A DNA stretch of 64,000 bases from Mycolicibacterium parafortuitum (GCF_002086815.1 NZ_MVID01000011.1:62001-126000), one strand, 5' to 3'; shown: positions 24,258 to 34,836, counted from the first letter of the stretch. A program made the numbers and translations. The notes: generated by a model from the letters alone, not told the origin.

Positions 24258-25077
24258 ACGCCACAGTCGCCGCAACGCCCGCGGTGGCGGCCTCACACGC
24301 CGGCTCCGGCACGGGCTCCGGTCAGGAAGGGCGCCGGACACCCACCGCGCGGTGGGCCCGCAGGCGCGGGGCTTCCCGTCCGGGCGGTCGCCCTGCTGCG
24401 GAATGTGGTTCCTTGCCGCACAACCGCGCTCGCGGCGCTGGGCTCCCTCTGAGGGTGGGCGCCGCGGGCGGGGTAGGCCCGTTCAGCCCTCCGGCATCGC
24501 GCTCGAATCACCCGCTATCTGAGGCGCGGCGTCTCGGACAGTGGGATGGATCGGGCGGGGACTTACTCTCCAGTAGGAATTCTCAGCAAACTCGTATCCG
24601 GCAAGCGAAGCGGTGACAGGACAAGTTTTGCGATCGTGTCACGTCTGTCGACACGCCGGTGAAACAAACAGAGAACCGAGTTTCTCAGATAACGATTGTA
24701 TAACAATACTGCCTTGAACTGCGCTTCTATCCTACTCAACCGTAACCACCCGCATGCAGGACGTTTGTCCCGGATAGTTCACCGCCGCCCGGAAACGCGC
24801 GTTACGCAACCTTGTGTTACCCACGCGTAGAACTCGCCAGTAACCATTTTGGGCGCAAAACTAGGGCAGTCTCTTATGACACTCTTAGTACGGCTGAATG
24901 ACCGCCCGCGGCTCACGGACCGCGATGGACGCGCCTGGAGAGGGCCCGCGGGCGAGACCAGCCGGATTCGACGCCGAATCGCAAGGGCCCCAGCGGGTGC
25001 ACAGGCAAGCACCCGACGAGCCGAAACAAGCCCCGCGACGAGCGACGTAGCGCGCAACACCGAGGAGAACACACGAC
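24258..25077. promoter_or_regulatory. 820-bp region upstream of fas: promoter and long leader
   Basis: No convincing gene was seen; short open frames here lack start signals and typical codon use. The first half is very GC-rich and includes the self-complementary 16-mer CCCACCGCGCGGTGGG (24341-24356), possibly ending the MerR transcript. The second half (24590-24900) is AT-richer and holds two inverted repeats: GAGAA-N6-TTCTC (24671-24686) and ATTGT-ATA-ACAAT (24695-24707). In M. smegmatis and M. tuberculosis the FasR activator binds inverted repeats ahead of fas-acpS (literature), so these are candidates. GAGGAGA (25062-25068) is the fas ribosome binding site. Confidence 0.6.
24671..24707. 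promoter_or_regulatory. Paired inverted repeats, candidate FasR operators
   Basis: GAGAA-CCGAGT-TTCTC (24671-24686) and ATTGT-ATA-ACAAT (24695-24707) sit side by side about 370 bp before the fas start. The link to FasR is by position only; I cannot compare with the published site here. Confidence 0.4.
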
Positions 25078-28000
25078 GTGACGATCAACGACCAGCACCG
25101 TGCGACCACCAATTCCAACGGCCGGGCCGATCAGGGCTACGAACCGCTGACGGGAACGCACGCACTCGTCGATCGGCTGCATTCCGGTGAGCCCTACGCC
25201 GTCGCATTCGGCGGCCAGGGTGGCCCGTGGCTGGAGAACCTCGAAGAGCTGGTGAACTCCGCCGGCATCGAATCGGAGATCAGCCAGCTGGTCGCCGAGG
25301 CCGAACTCCTGCTGGAGCCGCTGGCCCGCGAGCTCGTCGTGGTGCGGCCGATCGGCTTCGAGCCGATGCGCTGGATCCGTGCGCTCGCCGCCGACGAGCC
25401 GCTGCCGTCCGCCAAGGACCTCACCACCGCCGCGATCTCCGGTCCCGGCATCCTGCTGACCCAGATGGCCGCCCAGCGGGCCATCAAGCGCCAGGGTCTC
25501 GACCTCGACGCGCACCCGCCGGTCGCCGTCGCGGGCCACTCCCAGGGCGTGACCGCCGTCGAGTCGCTCAAGGCCGGCGGCGCCCGTGACGTCGAGCTGC
25601 TGGCCATCGGTCAGCTGATCGGTGCGGCCGGGTCGCTGGTGTCACGCCGCTGCGGCATGGTCGGGCGCGGCGACAAGTCGCCGATGGTGTCGGTGCTCAA
25701 CGTCGACCCCGCGCGCATCGCCGAACTGCTCGAGGAGTTCGCCCAGGACGTCCGGACGGTGCTGCCGCCGGCGTTGTCGATCCGCAACGGCCGGCGGTCC
25801 GTCGTGATCACCGGTACCCCGGAGCAGCTGGCCCGCTTCGAGCTCTACTGCGAGAAGATCACCGAGAAGGAAGAGGCCGAGCGCAAGAACAAGACGCGCG
25901 GCGGCGCGATCTTCCGCCCGGTCTTCAACCAGCTCAACGTGGAGGTCGGGTTCCACACCCCGCGTCTGGCTGCCGGCGTCGATCTCGTCAACGAATGGGC
26001 CGCGCGCACCGGGCTGGACCGCGAGCTCACCCAGCGGTTGACCGAGACGATCTTCGTCAACCCGGTCGACTGGGTCGCGGAGGTCGAGGAACTCGCCGCG
26101 ACCGGCGCCAAGTGGATCATCGACCTCGGGCCCAGCGACACCGTCACCCGGTTGACCGCCCCGGTCATCCGCGGCCTCGGTATCGGCATCGTGCCCGCCG
26201 CCACCCGGTCCGGCCAGCGCAGCCTGTTCACCGTCGGCGCCGAGCCCGCCGTCGCGTCGGCCTGGTCGAGCTATGCGCCGAAGGCCGTCGCGCTGCCCGA
26301 CGGTTCGGTCAAGGCCTCGACCAAGTTCACCCGGCTCACCGGCCGTTCGCCGATCCTGCTGGCCGGTATGACCCCCACCACGGTGGACGCGAAGATCGTC
26401 GCCGCCGCGGCCAACGCCGGCCACTGGGCCGAGCTCGCGGGCGGCGGCCAGGTCACCGAAGAGATCTTCGACGCCCGGATCGCCGAACTCACCCAGCTGC
26501 TCGAGCCGGGCCGCGCCATCCAGTTCAACTCGTTGTTCCTGGACCCGTACCTGTGGAAGCTGCAGGTCGGCGGCAAGCGCCTGGTGCAGAAGGCCCGCCA
26601 GTCCGGCGCACCCATCGACGGTGTCGTCGTCACCGCGGGCATCCCCGATCTCGAAGAGGCCGTCGAGCTGATCAAGGAGCTCAACGACGTCGGCATCAGC
26701 AACGTCGTGTTCAAGCCCGGCACGGTCGACCAGATCAAGTCGGTCATCAAGATCGCCGTCGAGGTGCCCGACCGCGACGTCATCGTCCACATCGAGGGCG
26801 GCCGCGCCGGCGGTCACCACTCGTGGGAGGACCTCGACGACCTGCTCATCAGCACCTACGGCGAGCTGCGCAAGTACTCGAACGTGACCATTTGCGTCGG
26901 CGGCGGCATCGGCACCCCGGAGCGGGCCGCCGAGTACCTGTCCGGTGAATGGGCCAAGGCCTACGGCTTCCCGGCGATGCCGGTCGACGGCATCCTGGTC
27001 GGCACCGCCGCGATGGCGACCAAGGAAGCCACCACCTCGCCTGCGGTCAAGCAGATGCTCGTCGAGACCACCGGCACCGACACCTGGGTCGGCGCGGGCA
27101 AGGCCATCAACGGCATGGCCAGCGGCCGCAGCCAGCTCGGGGCCGACATCCACGAGATCGACAACACCGCGTCGCGGTGCGGGCGCCTGCTCGACGAGGT
27201 CGCCGGTGACGCCGAGGCCGTGGCCGAGCGACGCGACGAGATCATCGCGGCGATGGCCGACACCGCCAAGCCGTACTTCGGCGACGTCGGTGACATGTCC
27301 TACCTGCAGTGGCTGCAGCGCTACGTCGAACTCGCCATCGGCGACGGGGACAGCACCGCCGACACCGCAGCCCCCGGCAGCCCGTGGCTGGCCGACACCT
27401 GGCGTGAGCGTTTCGAGGAGATGCTCACCCGCGCCGAGGCCCGCCTCAACGAGAAGGACTCCGGCCCGATCGAGTCGTTGTTCGTCGGCGACGGCGAGGT
27501 GCTGCTCGACCAGCCCACCGAGGCGATCGCCGCGCTGCTGGCCCGTTACCCCGACGCCGGCGCCGTCAAGCTGCACCCGGCCGACGTGCCGTTCTTCGTG
27601 ACGCTGTGCAAGAAGCCCGGCAAACCGGTCAACTTCGTGCCGGTCATCGACAAGGACGTGCGCCGCTGGTGGCGCAGCGACTCGCTGTGGCAGGCCCACG
27701 ACGCCCGCTACACCGCCGATCAGGTCTGCATCATTCCCGGCACCCAGGCCGTCGCCGGCATCACCCGCATGGACGAACCGGTCGGCGAACTGCTCGACCG
27801 CTTCGAGCAGGAGATCGTCGACCGTGTGCTGGCCGCCGGCGCCGAGCCGACGCCGGTGGTGTCGCGCCGCCAGGCCCGCGCCGACGTCAGCGGACCGCTG
27901 GCCGTGGTGCTCGATTCACCCGACGTGCTGTGGGCCGGCCGTACCGCGATCAACCCGGTGCACCGCATCGGCGCACCCGGTGAGTGGCAGGTCAACGACG

Positions 28001-31000
28001 TGCCCGGCAAGCCGAGCGCGACGCACCCGAACACCGGGGCGCGGCTGGAGCTGTCCGGGGACGGAAGCATCACGCTGAGCGTGCCGCTGTCCGACATCTG
28101 GATCGACATCCGCTTCACGCTGCCGTCGTCCACCGTCGACGGCGGCGCCCCGATCGTCACCGTCGAGGACGCCGCGAAGGCGATGCGTTCGGTGCTGGCG
28201 ATCGCCGCCGGTGTCGACGGGCCCGACGCGCTGCCCCCGGTGCGCGACAACAGCGCGACGGTGACCGTCGAATGGGACCCGCAGAAGGTCGCCGACCACA
28301 CCGGTGTCACCGCCACGTTCGGCGCCCCGCTGGCGCCGGGCCTGACCCTGGTGCCCGACGCGCTGGTCGGCCTGTGCTGGCCCGCGGTGTTCTCGGCGAT
28401 CGGGTCGGCGGTCACCGACGACGGGTTCCCCGTCGTCGAGGGCCTGCTGAGCCTGGTTCACCTGGATCACGCCGCGCACCTGCTGGCCACGCTGCCCGCG
28501 GAGAAGTCCGAATTGACCGTCACCGCAACGGCTCTGCCCGCCACCGACACCGAGGTCGGCCGGGTCGTCCCGGTCGAGGTGAGCATTGCCGACGCCGACG
28601 GCACCGTCCTCGCGACCCTCGGGGAGCGGTTCGCGATCCGCGGCCGCACCGGTGCCGCCGAGCTGGCCGACCCGCTGCGGGCCGGCGGAGCCATCACCGA
28701 CAACGCCACGGATACGCCGCGCCGCCGTCGCCGCGACGTCGTCGTCACCGCCCCGGTGGACATGAGTGCGTTCGCTGTGGTCTCCGGTGACCACAACCCG
28801 ATCCACACCGACCGCACCGCGGCGCTTCTGGCCGGCCTGAAAACGCCCATCGTGCACGGCATGTGGCTGTCGGCCGCGGCGCAGCACGCCGTCACCGCCA
28901 CCGACGGCCGGGCCACCCCGCCCGCGCGGCTGGTCGGCTGGACCTCCCGGTTCCTCGGGATGGTGCTGCCCGGTGACGAGATCGAATTCCGGGTCGACCG
29001 CGTCGGCATCGACCGCGGCGCCGAGATCGTCGAGGTCGCTGCCAAGGTCGGCGGCGAGCTGGTGATGGCCGCGACCGCGCAGCTGGCCGCGCCGAAGACC
29101 GTGTACGCGTTCCCGGGCCAGGGCATCCAGTCCAAGGGCATGGGCATGGAGGTGCGTGCCCGCTCGAAGGCCGCCCGCAAGGTGTGGGACACCGCGGACA
29201 AGTTCACCCGCGAGACGCTGGGCTTCTCGGTGCTGCACGTCGTGCGGGACAACCCGACCAGCCTGATCGCCTCGGGTGTGCACTACCACCACCCCGAGGG
29301 TGTGCTGTACCTGACGCAGTTCACCCAGGTCGCGATGGCGACGGTCGCCGCGGCGCAGGTCGCCGAGATGCGCGAGCAGGGTGCGTTCGTCGAGGGCGCG
29401 ATCGCCTGCGGTCACTCCGTCGGCGAGTACACCGCGCTGGCGTGTGTGTCCAACGTGTACCCGCTCGAAGCGCTCCTTGAGGTGGTGTTCCACCGCGGTT
29501 CGAAGATGCACGACATCGTGCCGCGCGATGCGCAGGGCCGGTCGAACTACCGGCTGGCCGCGATCCGCCCGTCGCAGATCGATCTCGACGACGACGACGT
29601 CAAGGCCTTCGTCGCCGAGATCGAGGCTCGTACCGGAGAATTTCTTGAGATCGTGAACTTCAACCTGCGCGGTTCGCAGTACGCGATCGCCGGTACGGTC
29701 GCCGGGCTGGAAGCCTTGGAGGAAGAGGTCGAGCGGCGCCGCGAGATCTCCGGCGGCAAGCGCTCGTTCATCCTGGTGCCCGGCATCGACGTGCCGTTCC
29801 ACTCCAGCGTGCTGCGGGTCGGTGTCGCCGACTTCCGGCGTGCGCTCGAACGGGTGATGCCCACCGATGCCGATCCGGAGCTGCTGATCGGCCGCTACAT
29901 CCCGAACCTGGTGCCGCGGCCGTTCACCCTGGACCGCGACTTCATCGAGGAGATCCGGGAACTCGTTCCGGCCGAGCCGCTCGACGAGGTGCTCGCCGAC
30001 TACGACACGTGGCGCAACGAGAAGCCGCGTGAGCTGATGCGCAAGATCGTCATCGAGCTGTTGGCCTGGCAGTTCGCCAGCCCGGTGCGGTGGATCGAGA
30101 CGCAGGACCTGCTGTTCATCGAGGAGGCCGCGGGCGGTCTCGGTGTCGAGCGGTTCGTCGAGATCGGCGTCAAGAACGCGCCGACGGTCGCGGGCCTGGC
30201 CACCAACACGCTCAAGCTGCCGGAGTACTCGCACAACACCACCGAGGTGCTCAACGCCGAGCGTGACGCCGCGGTGCTGTTCGCCACCGACACCGATCCG
30301 GAACCGGACGACGAGCCGGCACCGGTCGCCGACGCGGCCCCGGCCGAGGCCGCGCCCGCCGCGGCGGAAGCGGCTCCCGCCCCGGCCGCCGCGCCGGCTG
30401 CGCCCAGCGGCGGACCCCGCCCGGACGACATCACGTTCGACGCGGCCGACGCCACGATGGCGCTCATCGCGCTGTCGGCGAAGATCCGCGTGGACCAGAT
30501 CGAGGCGCTCGACTCCATCGAGTCGATCACCGACGGCGCGTCGTCGCGGCGCAACCAGATGCTGGTCGACCTCGGGTCGGAGCTGAACCTCGGCGCCATC
30601 GACGGTGCGGCCGAAGCTGACCTGGCCGGCCTGAAGGGACAGGTCACCAAGCTGGCCCGCACCTACAAGCCGTTCGGACCGGTGCTGTCCGACGCGATCA
30701 ACGACCAGCTGCGCACGGTCCTCGGGCCGTCCGGCAAGCGTCCGGCCTACATCGCCGAACGGGTCAAGAAGACCTGGGAGCTCGGCGACGGCTGGGTCAA
30801 GCACGTCACCGCCGAGGTCGCGCTGGGCACCCGCGAAGGATCCAGCGTCCGCGGCGGAGCGCTCGGCGGTCTGCACGACGGAGCCCTGGCCGATGCGGCC
30901 GCGGTGGACAAGGTGATCGACGCGGCCGTGACCGCGGTCGGGGGCCGACTCGGGATTCCGGTGTCGCTGCCGTCAGCCGCCGGCGGTGGCGGCGGGGTCG

Positions 31001-34000
31001 TCGACTCGGCCGCGCTCGGCGAGTTCGCCGAGCAGGTCACCGGACGCAACGGCGTGCTCGCCAACGCGGCGCGCACGATCCTGGATCAGCTGGGATACGG
31101 CGCGGTGGCCTCCGCGCCCGAGCCGTCCGCCGACGCGGAACTGATCGACCTGGTCACCGCCGAGCTCGGCTCGGACTGGCCGCGTCTGGTGGCTCCGGCG
31201 TTCGACGGCCGCAAGGCGGTGCTGTTCGACGACCGGTGGGCCAGTGCGCGTGAGGATCTCGCCAAGATCTGGCTGACCGGCGAGGACGAGATCGAGGCCG
31301 ACTGGGCCCGGCTGTCGGAGCGGTTCGAGGGGACCGGCCACGTCGTCGGCACCCAGGCCACCTACTGGCAGGGCAAGGCACTGGCCGCGGGCCTGAACAT
31401 CCACGCGTCGCTGTACGCCCGCATCGCCGCGGGGGCGGAGAACCCCGGCAAGGGCCGCTACAGCGAAGAGGTCGCCGTCGTGACCGGCGCCTCGAAGGGA
31501 TCGATAGCCGCATCGGTCGTCGCGCAACTGCTCGACGGTGGCGCCACGGTGGTGGCCACCACGTCCCGGCTCGACGACGCTCGACTGGCCTTCTACCGCA
31601 AGCTCTACCGCGACAACGCCCGCTTCGGCGCCAAGCTGTGGGTGCTGCCCGCGAACATGGCGGCCTACAGCGACATCGACGCACTCGTCGAGTGGGTCGG
31701 CACGGAACAGACCGAGAGCCTCGGGCCCAAGTCCATCCACCTCAAGGATGCGCTGACCCCGACGCTGCTGTTCCCGTTCGCCGCACCGCGCGTCGGTGGC
31801 GACCTGTCCGAGGCCGGAGCGCGCGCCGAGATGGAGATGAAGGTCCTGCTGTGGGCCGTCCAGCGGCTGATCGCCGGGCTGTCCCACATCGGTGCCGACC
31901 GCGACATCGCGGCCCGCCTGCACGTCGTGCTGCCCGGTTCACCGAACCGCGGCATGTTCGGCGGCGACGGCGCCTACGGCGAGTCCAAGGCTGCCCTGGA
32001 TGCGGTCGTGTCGCGCTGGAAGGCCGAGACGTCGTGGGCGCAGCGAGTCAGCCTGGCGCACGCGCTGATCGGCTGGACCCGCGGCACCGGGCTGATGGGC
32101 CACAACGACGTCATCGTCGACGGCGTCGAGGCTGCCGGTGTGCAGACCTACTCCACCGACGAGATGGCGAGCATGCTGCTGGCCCTGTGTGACGTCGACA
32201 CCAAGGTCGCCGCCGCCCAGGAGCCGGTGCAGGCCGACCTGACCGGTGGACTGGCCGACGTGGAGCTGGATATGGCCGAACTGGCCGCCAAGGCCAGGGA
32301 AGCCGCGACCGAGGCGCCCGCCGAGGCCGAGGACGAGGAGGCCGGCGATCACCTGATCGCGGCGCTGCCGTCCCCGCCGCGGCCCACCGTCCCGGCACCC
32401 GCGCCGGAGTGGGCCGACCTCGACGTCGACCCGGCCGACCTGGTGGTCATCGTCGGTGGCGCCGAACTCGGCCCGTACGGCTCGTCGCGCACCCGGTTCG
32501 AGATGGAGGTCGACAACGAGCTGTCGGCGGCCGGTGTCCTCGAGCTGGCCTGGACCACCGGTCTGATCAAGTGGGAGGACGATCCGCAACCGGGTTGGTA
32601 CGACACCGAATCCGGCGATCTCGTCGACGAGGCGGACCTGGTCGAGCGCTACCACGACGCGGTCGTGGAACGGGTCGGCATCCGTGAGTTCGTCGGGGAC
32701 GGCGCGATCGATCCCGATCACTCGGCACCGCTGCTGGTGTCGGTGTTCCTGGACAAGGACTTCTCGTTCGTGGTGTCGTCGGAGGCCGACGCGCGCGCGT
32801 TCGTGCAGTTCGACCCGGAGCACACGGTGATCAGCCCGGTGCCCGACAGCTCCGACTGGACGGTCACCCGCAAGGCGGGCACCGAGATTCGGGTGCCCCG
32901 CAAGGCGAAGCTGTCCCGCACCGTCGGCGCGCAGATCCCGACCGGGTTCGACCCGCAGGTCTGGGGTGTGACCCCGGACATGGCGAATTCCATTGACCGC
33001 GTTGCGTTGTGGAATCTCGTCGCGACGGTGGACGCGTTCCTGTCCGCAGGCTTCTCGCCGACCGAACTGATGCGCTGGGTGCACCCGAGCCTGGTCGCCA
33101 GCACGCAGGGCACCGGCATGGGTGGTCTGACCTCGATGCAGACGATGTTCCACGGCAACCTGCTGGACAAGAACAAGCCGAACGACATCCTGCAGGAGAC
33201 GCTGCCGAACGTCGTTGCCGCGCATGTGATCCAGAGCTACGTGGGCAGCTACGGATCGATGATCCACCCGGTCGGCGCGTGCGCCACCGCGGCGGTGTCG
33301 CTGGAGGAGGGTGTCGACAAGATCCGGTTGGGCAAGGCCGAGCTCGTCGTCACCGGCGGCTACGACGACCTGACGCTGGAGGCCGTGATCGGCTTCGGAG
33401 ACATGGCCGCCACCGCCGACACCGAGGTGATGCGCGCCAAGGGCATCAGCGATTCCCGGTTCTCCCGCGCCAACGACCGGCGCAGGCTGGGCTTCGTCGA
33501 GGCCCAGGGCGGCGGCACGATCCTGCTGGCCCGCGGCGATCTCGCGGTGCGGATGGGTCTGCCGGTGCTGGCCGTGGTCGCGTACGCGCAGTCCTATGCC
33601 GACGGCGTGCACACCTCGATCCCGGCTCCGGGGCTCGGCGCGCTCGGCGCCGGTCGCGGCGGCAGGGAGTCGGCGCTGGCCAAGTCGCTCAACAAGCTGG
33701 GCGTCGGGGCCGACGACATCGCGGTGATCTCCAAGCACGACACGTCGACGCTGGCCAACGATCCCAACGAGCAGGAGCTGCACGAGCGGCTCGCCGACTC
33801 GCTGGGTCGTTCCCCGGGTGCGCCGCTGTTCATCGTCAGCCAGAAGAGCCTGACCGGGCACGCCAAGGGCGGCGCGGCGGTCTTCCAGACGATGGGTATG
33901 TGCCAGATCCTGCGCGACGGCGTGATCCCGCCGAACCGCAGCCTGGACTGCGTCGACGAGGAGCTGGCGACGTCCGCGCACTTCGTGTGGCCGCGTGAGA

Positions 34001-34332
34001 CTCTGCGGATGGGCGAGAAGTACCCGCTGAAGGCGGGTCTGATCACCAGCCTCGGGTTCGGTCACGTGTCGGGTCTGATCGCGCTGGTGCATCCGCAGGC
34101 GTTCCTGGCCACCCTGACCCCGGAGCAGCAGGCGGACTACGCCGCGCGTGCCCAGGAGCGGGAGCTGGCCGGAAAGCGCAGGCTCGCATCGGCGATCGCC
34201 GGTGGGCGCCCGATGTACGAGCGGCCCGAGGGGCGGCGCTTCGACCACGAGGCGCCCGAGAAGGTCCAGGAGGCCGGCATGCTGCTCGACGCGGCATCGC
34301 GGCTCGCCGAGGACGGCGTGTATCGGCGATGA
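25078..34332 (+). CDS. fas: Type I fatty acid synthase
   Basis: 3084 aa from GTG 25078 (M. tuberculosis FAS-I is 3069). It builds C16-C26 acyl-CoAs from acetyl- and malonyl-CoA as a hexameric barrel. Domains in order: acetyltransferase with AGHSQG (Ser155); FMN enoyl reductase (LLAGMTPTTVDAKI, EGGRAGGHHSWED about 573-584); dehydratase with GDHNPIHTD (His1239); malonyl/palmitoyl transferase with CGHSVGEYTALA (Ser1447); an Ala/Pro linker and ACP with ITDGASSRRNQ (Ser1822 the likely phosphopantetheine site); ketoreductase with VTGASKGS (about 2135); and ketosynthase with Cys2735 in VGACATAAVS, His in KHDTSTLAND and a Lys/His region GHAKGGAAVFQ. acpS follows immediately and supplies the phosphopantetheine arm. 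Confidence 0.99.
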   Translation: MTINDQHRATTNSNGRADQGYEPLTGTHALVDRLHSGEPYAVAFGGQGGPWLENLEELVNSAGIESEISQLVAEAELLLEPLARELVVVRPIGFEPMRWIRALAADEPLPSAKDLTTAAISGPGILLTQMAAQRAIKRQGLDLDAHPPVAVAGHSQGVTAVESLKAGGARDVELLAIGQLIGAAGSLVSRRCGMVGRGDKSPMVSVLNVDPARIAELLEEFAQDVRTVLPPALSIRNGRRSVVITGTPEQLARFELYCEKITEKEEAERKNKTRGGAIFRPVFNQLNVEVGFHTPRLAAGVDLVNEWAARTGLDRELTQRLTETIFVNPVDWVAEVEELAATGAKWIIDLGPSDTVTRLTAPVIRGLGIGIVPAATRSGQRSLFTVGAEPAVASAWSSYAPKAVALPDGSVKASTKFTRLTGRSPILLAGMTPTTVDAKIVAAAANAGHWAELAGGGQVTEEIFDARIAELTQLLEPGRAIQFNSLFLDPYLWKLQVGGKRLVQKARQSGAPIDGVVVTAGIPDLEEAVELIKELNDVGISNVVFKPGTVDQIKSVIKIAVEVPDRDVIVHIEGGRAGGHHSWEDLDDLLISTYGELRKYSNVTICVGGGIGTPERAAEYLSGEWAKAYGFPAMPVDGILVGTAAMATKEATTSPAVKQMLVETTGTDTWVGAGKAINGMASGRSQLGADIHEIDNTASRCGRLLDEVAGDAEAVAERRDEIIAAMADTAKPYFGDVGDMSYLQWLQRYVELAIGDGDSTADTAAPGSPWLADTWRERFEEMLTRAEARLNEKDSGPIESLFVGDGEVLLDQPTEAIAALLARYPDAGAVKLHPADVPFFVTLCKKPGKPVNFVPVIDKDVRRWWRSDSLWQAHDARYTADQVCIIPGTQAVAGITRMDEPVGELLDRFEQEIVDRVLAAGAEPTPVVSRRQARADVSGPLAVVLDSPDVLWAGRTAINPVHRIGAPGEWQVNDVPGKPSATHPNTGARLELSGDGSITLSVPLSDIWIDIRFTLPSSTVDGGAPIVTVEDAAKAMRSVLAIAAGVDGPDALPPVRDNSATVTVEWDPQKVADHTGVTATFGAPLAPGLTLVPDALVGLCWPAVFSAIGSAVTDDGFPVVEGLLSLVHLDHAAHLLATLPAEKSELTVTATALPATDTEVGRVVPVEVSIADADGTVLATLGERFAIRGRTGAAELADPLRAGGAITDNATDTPRRRRRDVVVTAPVDMSAFAVVSGDHNPIHTDRTAALLAGLKTPIVHGMWLSAAAQHAVTATDGRATPPARLVGWTSRFLGMVLPGDEIEFRVDRVGIDRGAEIVEVAAKVGGELVMAATAQLAAPKTVYAFPGQGIQSKGMGMEVRARSKAARKVWDTADKFTRETLGFSVLHVVRDNPTSLIASGVHYHHPEGVLYLTQFTQVAMATVAAAQVAEMREQGAFVEGAIACGHSVGEYTALACVSNVYPLEALLEVVFHRGSKMHDIVPRDAQGRSNYRLAAIRPSQIDLDDDDVKAFVAEIEARTGEFLEIVNFNLRGSQYAIAGTVAGLEALEEEVERRREISGGKRSFILVPGIDVPFHSSVLRVGVADFRRALERVMPTDADPELLIGRYIPNLVPRPFTLDRDFIEEIRELVPAEPLDEVLADYDTWRNEKPRELMRKIVIELLAWQFASPVRWIETQDLLFIEEAAGGLGVERFVEIGVKNAPTVAGLATNTLKLPEYSHNTTEVLNAERDAAVLFATDTDPEPDDEPAPVADAAPAEAAPAAAEAAPAPAAAPAAPSGGPRPDDITFDAADATMALIALSAKIRVDQIEALDSIESITDGASSRRNQMLVDLGSELNLGAIDGAAEADLAGLKGQVTKLARTYKPFGPVLSDAINDQLRTVLGPSGKRPAYIAERVKKTWELGDGWVKHVTAEVALGTREGSSVRGGALGGLHDGALADAAAVDKVIDAAVTAVGGRLGIPVSLPSAAGGGGGVVDSAALGEFAEQVTGRNGVLANAARTILDQLGYGAVASAPEPSADAELIDLVTAELGSDWPRLVAPAFDGRKAVLFDDRWASAREDLAKIWLTGEDEIEADWARLSERFEGTGHVVGTQATYWQGKALAAGLNIHASLYARIAAGAENPGKGRYSEEVAVVTGASKGSIAASVVAQLLDGGATVVATTSRLDDARLAFYRKLYRDNARFGAKLWVLPANMAAYSDIDALVEWVGTEQTESLGPKSIHLKDALTPTLLFPFAAPRVGGDLSEAGARAEMEMKVLLWAVQRLIAGLSHIGADRDIAARLHVVLPGSPNRGMFGGDGAYGESKAALDAVVSRWKAETSWAQRVSLAHALIGWTRGTGLMGHNDVIVDGVEAAGVQTYSTDEMASMLLALCDVDTKVAAAQEPVQADLTGGLADVELDMAELAAKAREAATEAPAEAEDEEAGDHLIAALPSPPRPTVPAPAPEWADLDVDPADLVVIVGGAELGPYGSSRTRFEMEVDNELSAAGVLELAWTTGLIKWEDDPQPGWYDTESGDLVDEADLVERYHDAVVERVGIREFVGDGAIDPDHSAPLLVSVFLDKDFSFVVSSEADARAFVQFDPEHTVISPVPDSSDWTVTRKAGTEIRVPRKAKLSRTVGAQIPTGFDPQVWGVTPDMANSIDRVALWNLVATVDAFLSAGFSPTELMRWVHPSLVASTQGTGMGGLTSMQTMFHGNLLDKNKPNDILQETLPNVVAAHVIQSYVGSYGSMIHPVGACATAAVSLEEGVDKIRLGKAELVVTGGYDDLTLEAVIGFGDMAATADTEVMRAKGISDSRFSRANDRRRLGFVEAQGGGTILLARGDLAVRMGLPVLAVVAYAQSYADGVHTSIPAPGLGALGAGRGGRESALAKSLNKLGVGADDIAVISKHDTSTLANDPNEQELHERLADSLGRSPGAPLFIVSQKSLTGHAKGGAAVFQTMGMCQILRDGVIPPNRSLDCVDEELATSAHFVWPRETLRMGEKYPLKAGLITSLGFGHVSGLIALVHPQAFLATLTPEQQADYAARAQERELAGKRRLASAIAGGRPMYERPEGRRFDHEAPEKVQEAGMLLDAASRLAEDGVYRR

Positions 34333-34354
34333 ACCGTGAGATAGCGTGCTGCCC

Positions 34355-34747
34355 GTGGGCATCGTTGGGATAGGCATCGACCTCGTCTCCATTCCGGAGT
34401 TCGCCGAGCAGGTGGATCGCCCGGGCACGGTGTTCGCCGAGACGTTCACGCCGGGGGAGCGGCGCGACGCCGCCGACAAGAGTTCGTCGGCGGCGCGCCA
34501 CCTCGCGGCGCGGTGGGCGGCCAAGGAGGCGGTGATCAAGGCCTGGTCGGGGTCGCGGTTCTCCAAGCGGCCGGTACTTCCTGAGGCGATCCACCGCGAC
34601 ATCGAGGTGATCACCGACATGTGGGGCCGCCCCCGGGTCCGGCTGTCCGGGGCGGTGGCCGAACACCTCAAAGAGGTGACGATCCACCTGTCGCTGACCC
34701 ACGAGGCCGACACCGCCGCGGCGGTCGCCGTCCTCGAAGAGCGCTAA
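34355..34747 (+). CDS. acpS: Holo-[acyl-carrier-protein] synthase
   Basis: 130 aa from GTG 34355, which gives the N-terminus VGIVGIGIDLVSIPEFAEQ and the same length as the M. tuberculosis protein (GTG 34346 would add three residues). Motifs: GIGIDLVS with the Mg-binding Asp, and HLAARWAAKEAVIKAW with the catalytic Glu/Lys. It transfers 4'-phosphopantetheine from CoA to the ACP domain of FAS-I (and FAS-II AcpM). It lies 22 bp after fas, the conserved fas-acpS operon. Confidence 0.97.
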   Translation: MGIVGIGIDLVSIPEFAEQVDRPGTVFAETFTPGERRDAADKSSSAARHLAARWAAKEAVIKAWSGSRFSKRPVLPEAIHRDIEVITDMWGRPRVRLSGAVAEHLKEVTIHLSLTHEADTAAAVAVLEER

Positions 34748-34758
34748 CGCCTTTTCCC

Positions 34759-34818
34759 GCGAGCGTGCGTGTCTGCGGCGGACACGCCGATCAAATCCCG
34801 GACTTTGCGCACGCTCGC
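34759..34818. repeat. Nested palindromic intergenic element
   Basis: GCGAGCGTGCG (34759-34769) pairs perfectly with CGCACGCTCGC (34808-34818). Nested inside, GCGTGTC (34767-34773) pairs with GACACGC (34781-34787). It fills the gap between acpS and the M20 peptidase promoter. I recall similar palindromic elements between genes in fast-growing mycobacteria; copy number was not checked. Confidence 0.55.
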
Positions 34819-34836
34819 CGGGCCCGGACAGGCGAC

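Noticed and set aside
24300..24560. Possible structured RNA or riboswitch in the GC-rich part of the fas upstream region
   Set aside because: No match to cobalamin, glycine, SAM, tmRNA or RNase P core motifs that I can recognise; GC-rich hairpins alone are not enough.
24233..24616. Possible 127-aa ORF downstream of the MerR gene
   Set aside because: Low-complexity Arg/Gly/Ser sequence, no ribosome site, and it overlaps the MerR end; treated as non-coding.
27916..34713. Very long antisense open frames inside fas (986 and 924 codons)
   Set aside because: They are shadows of the high-GC fas gene. The predicted proteins are Arg/Gly/Val-rich and lack recognisable domains, while the plus strand encodes full FAS-I.
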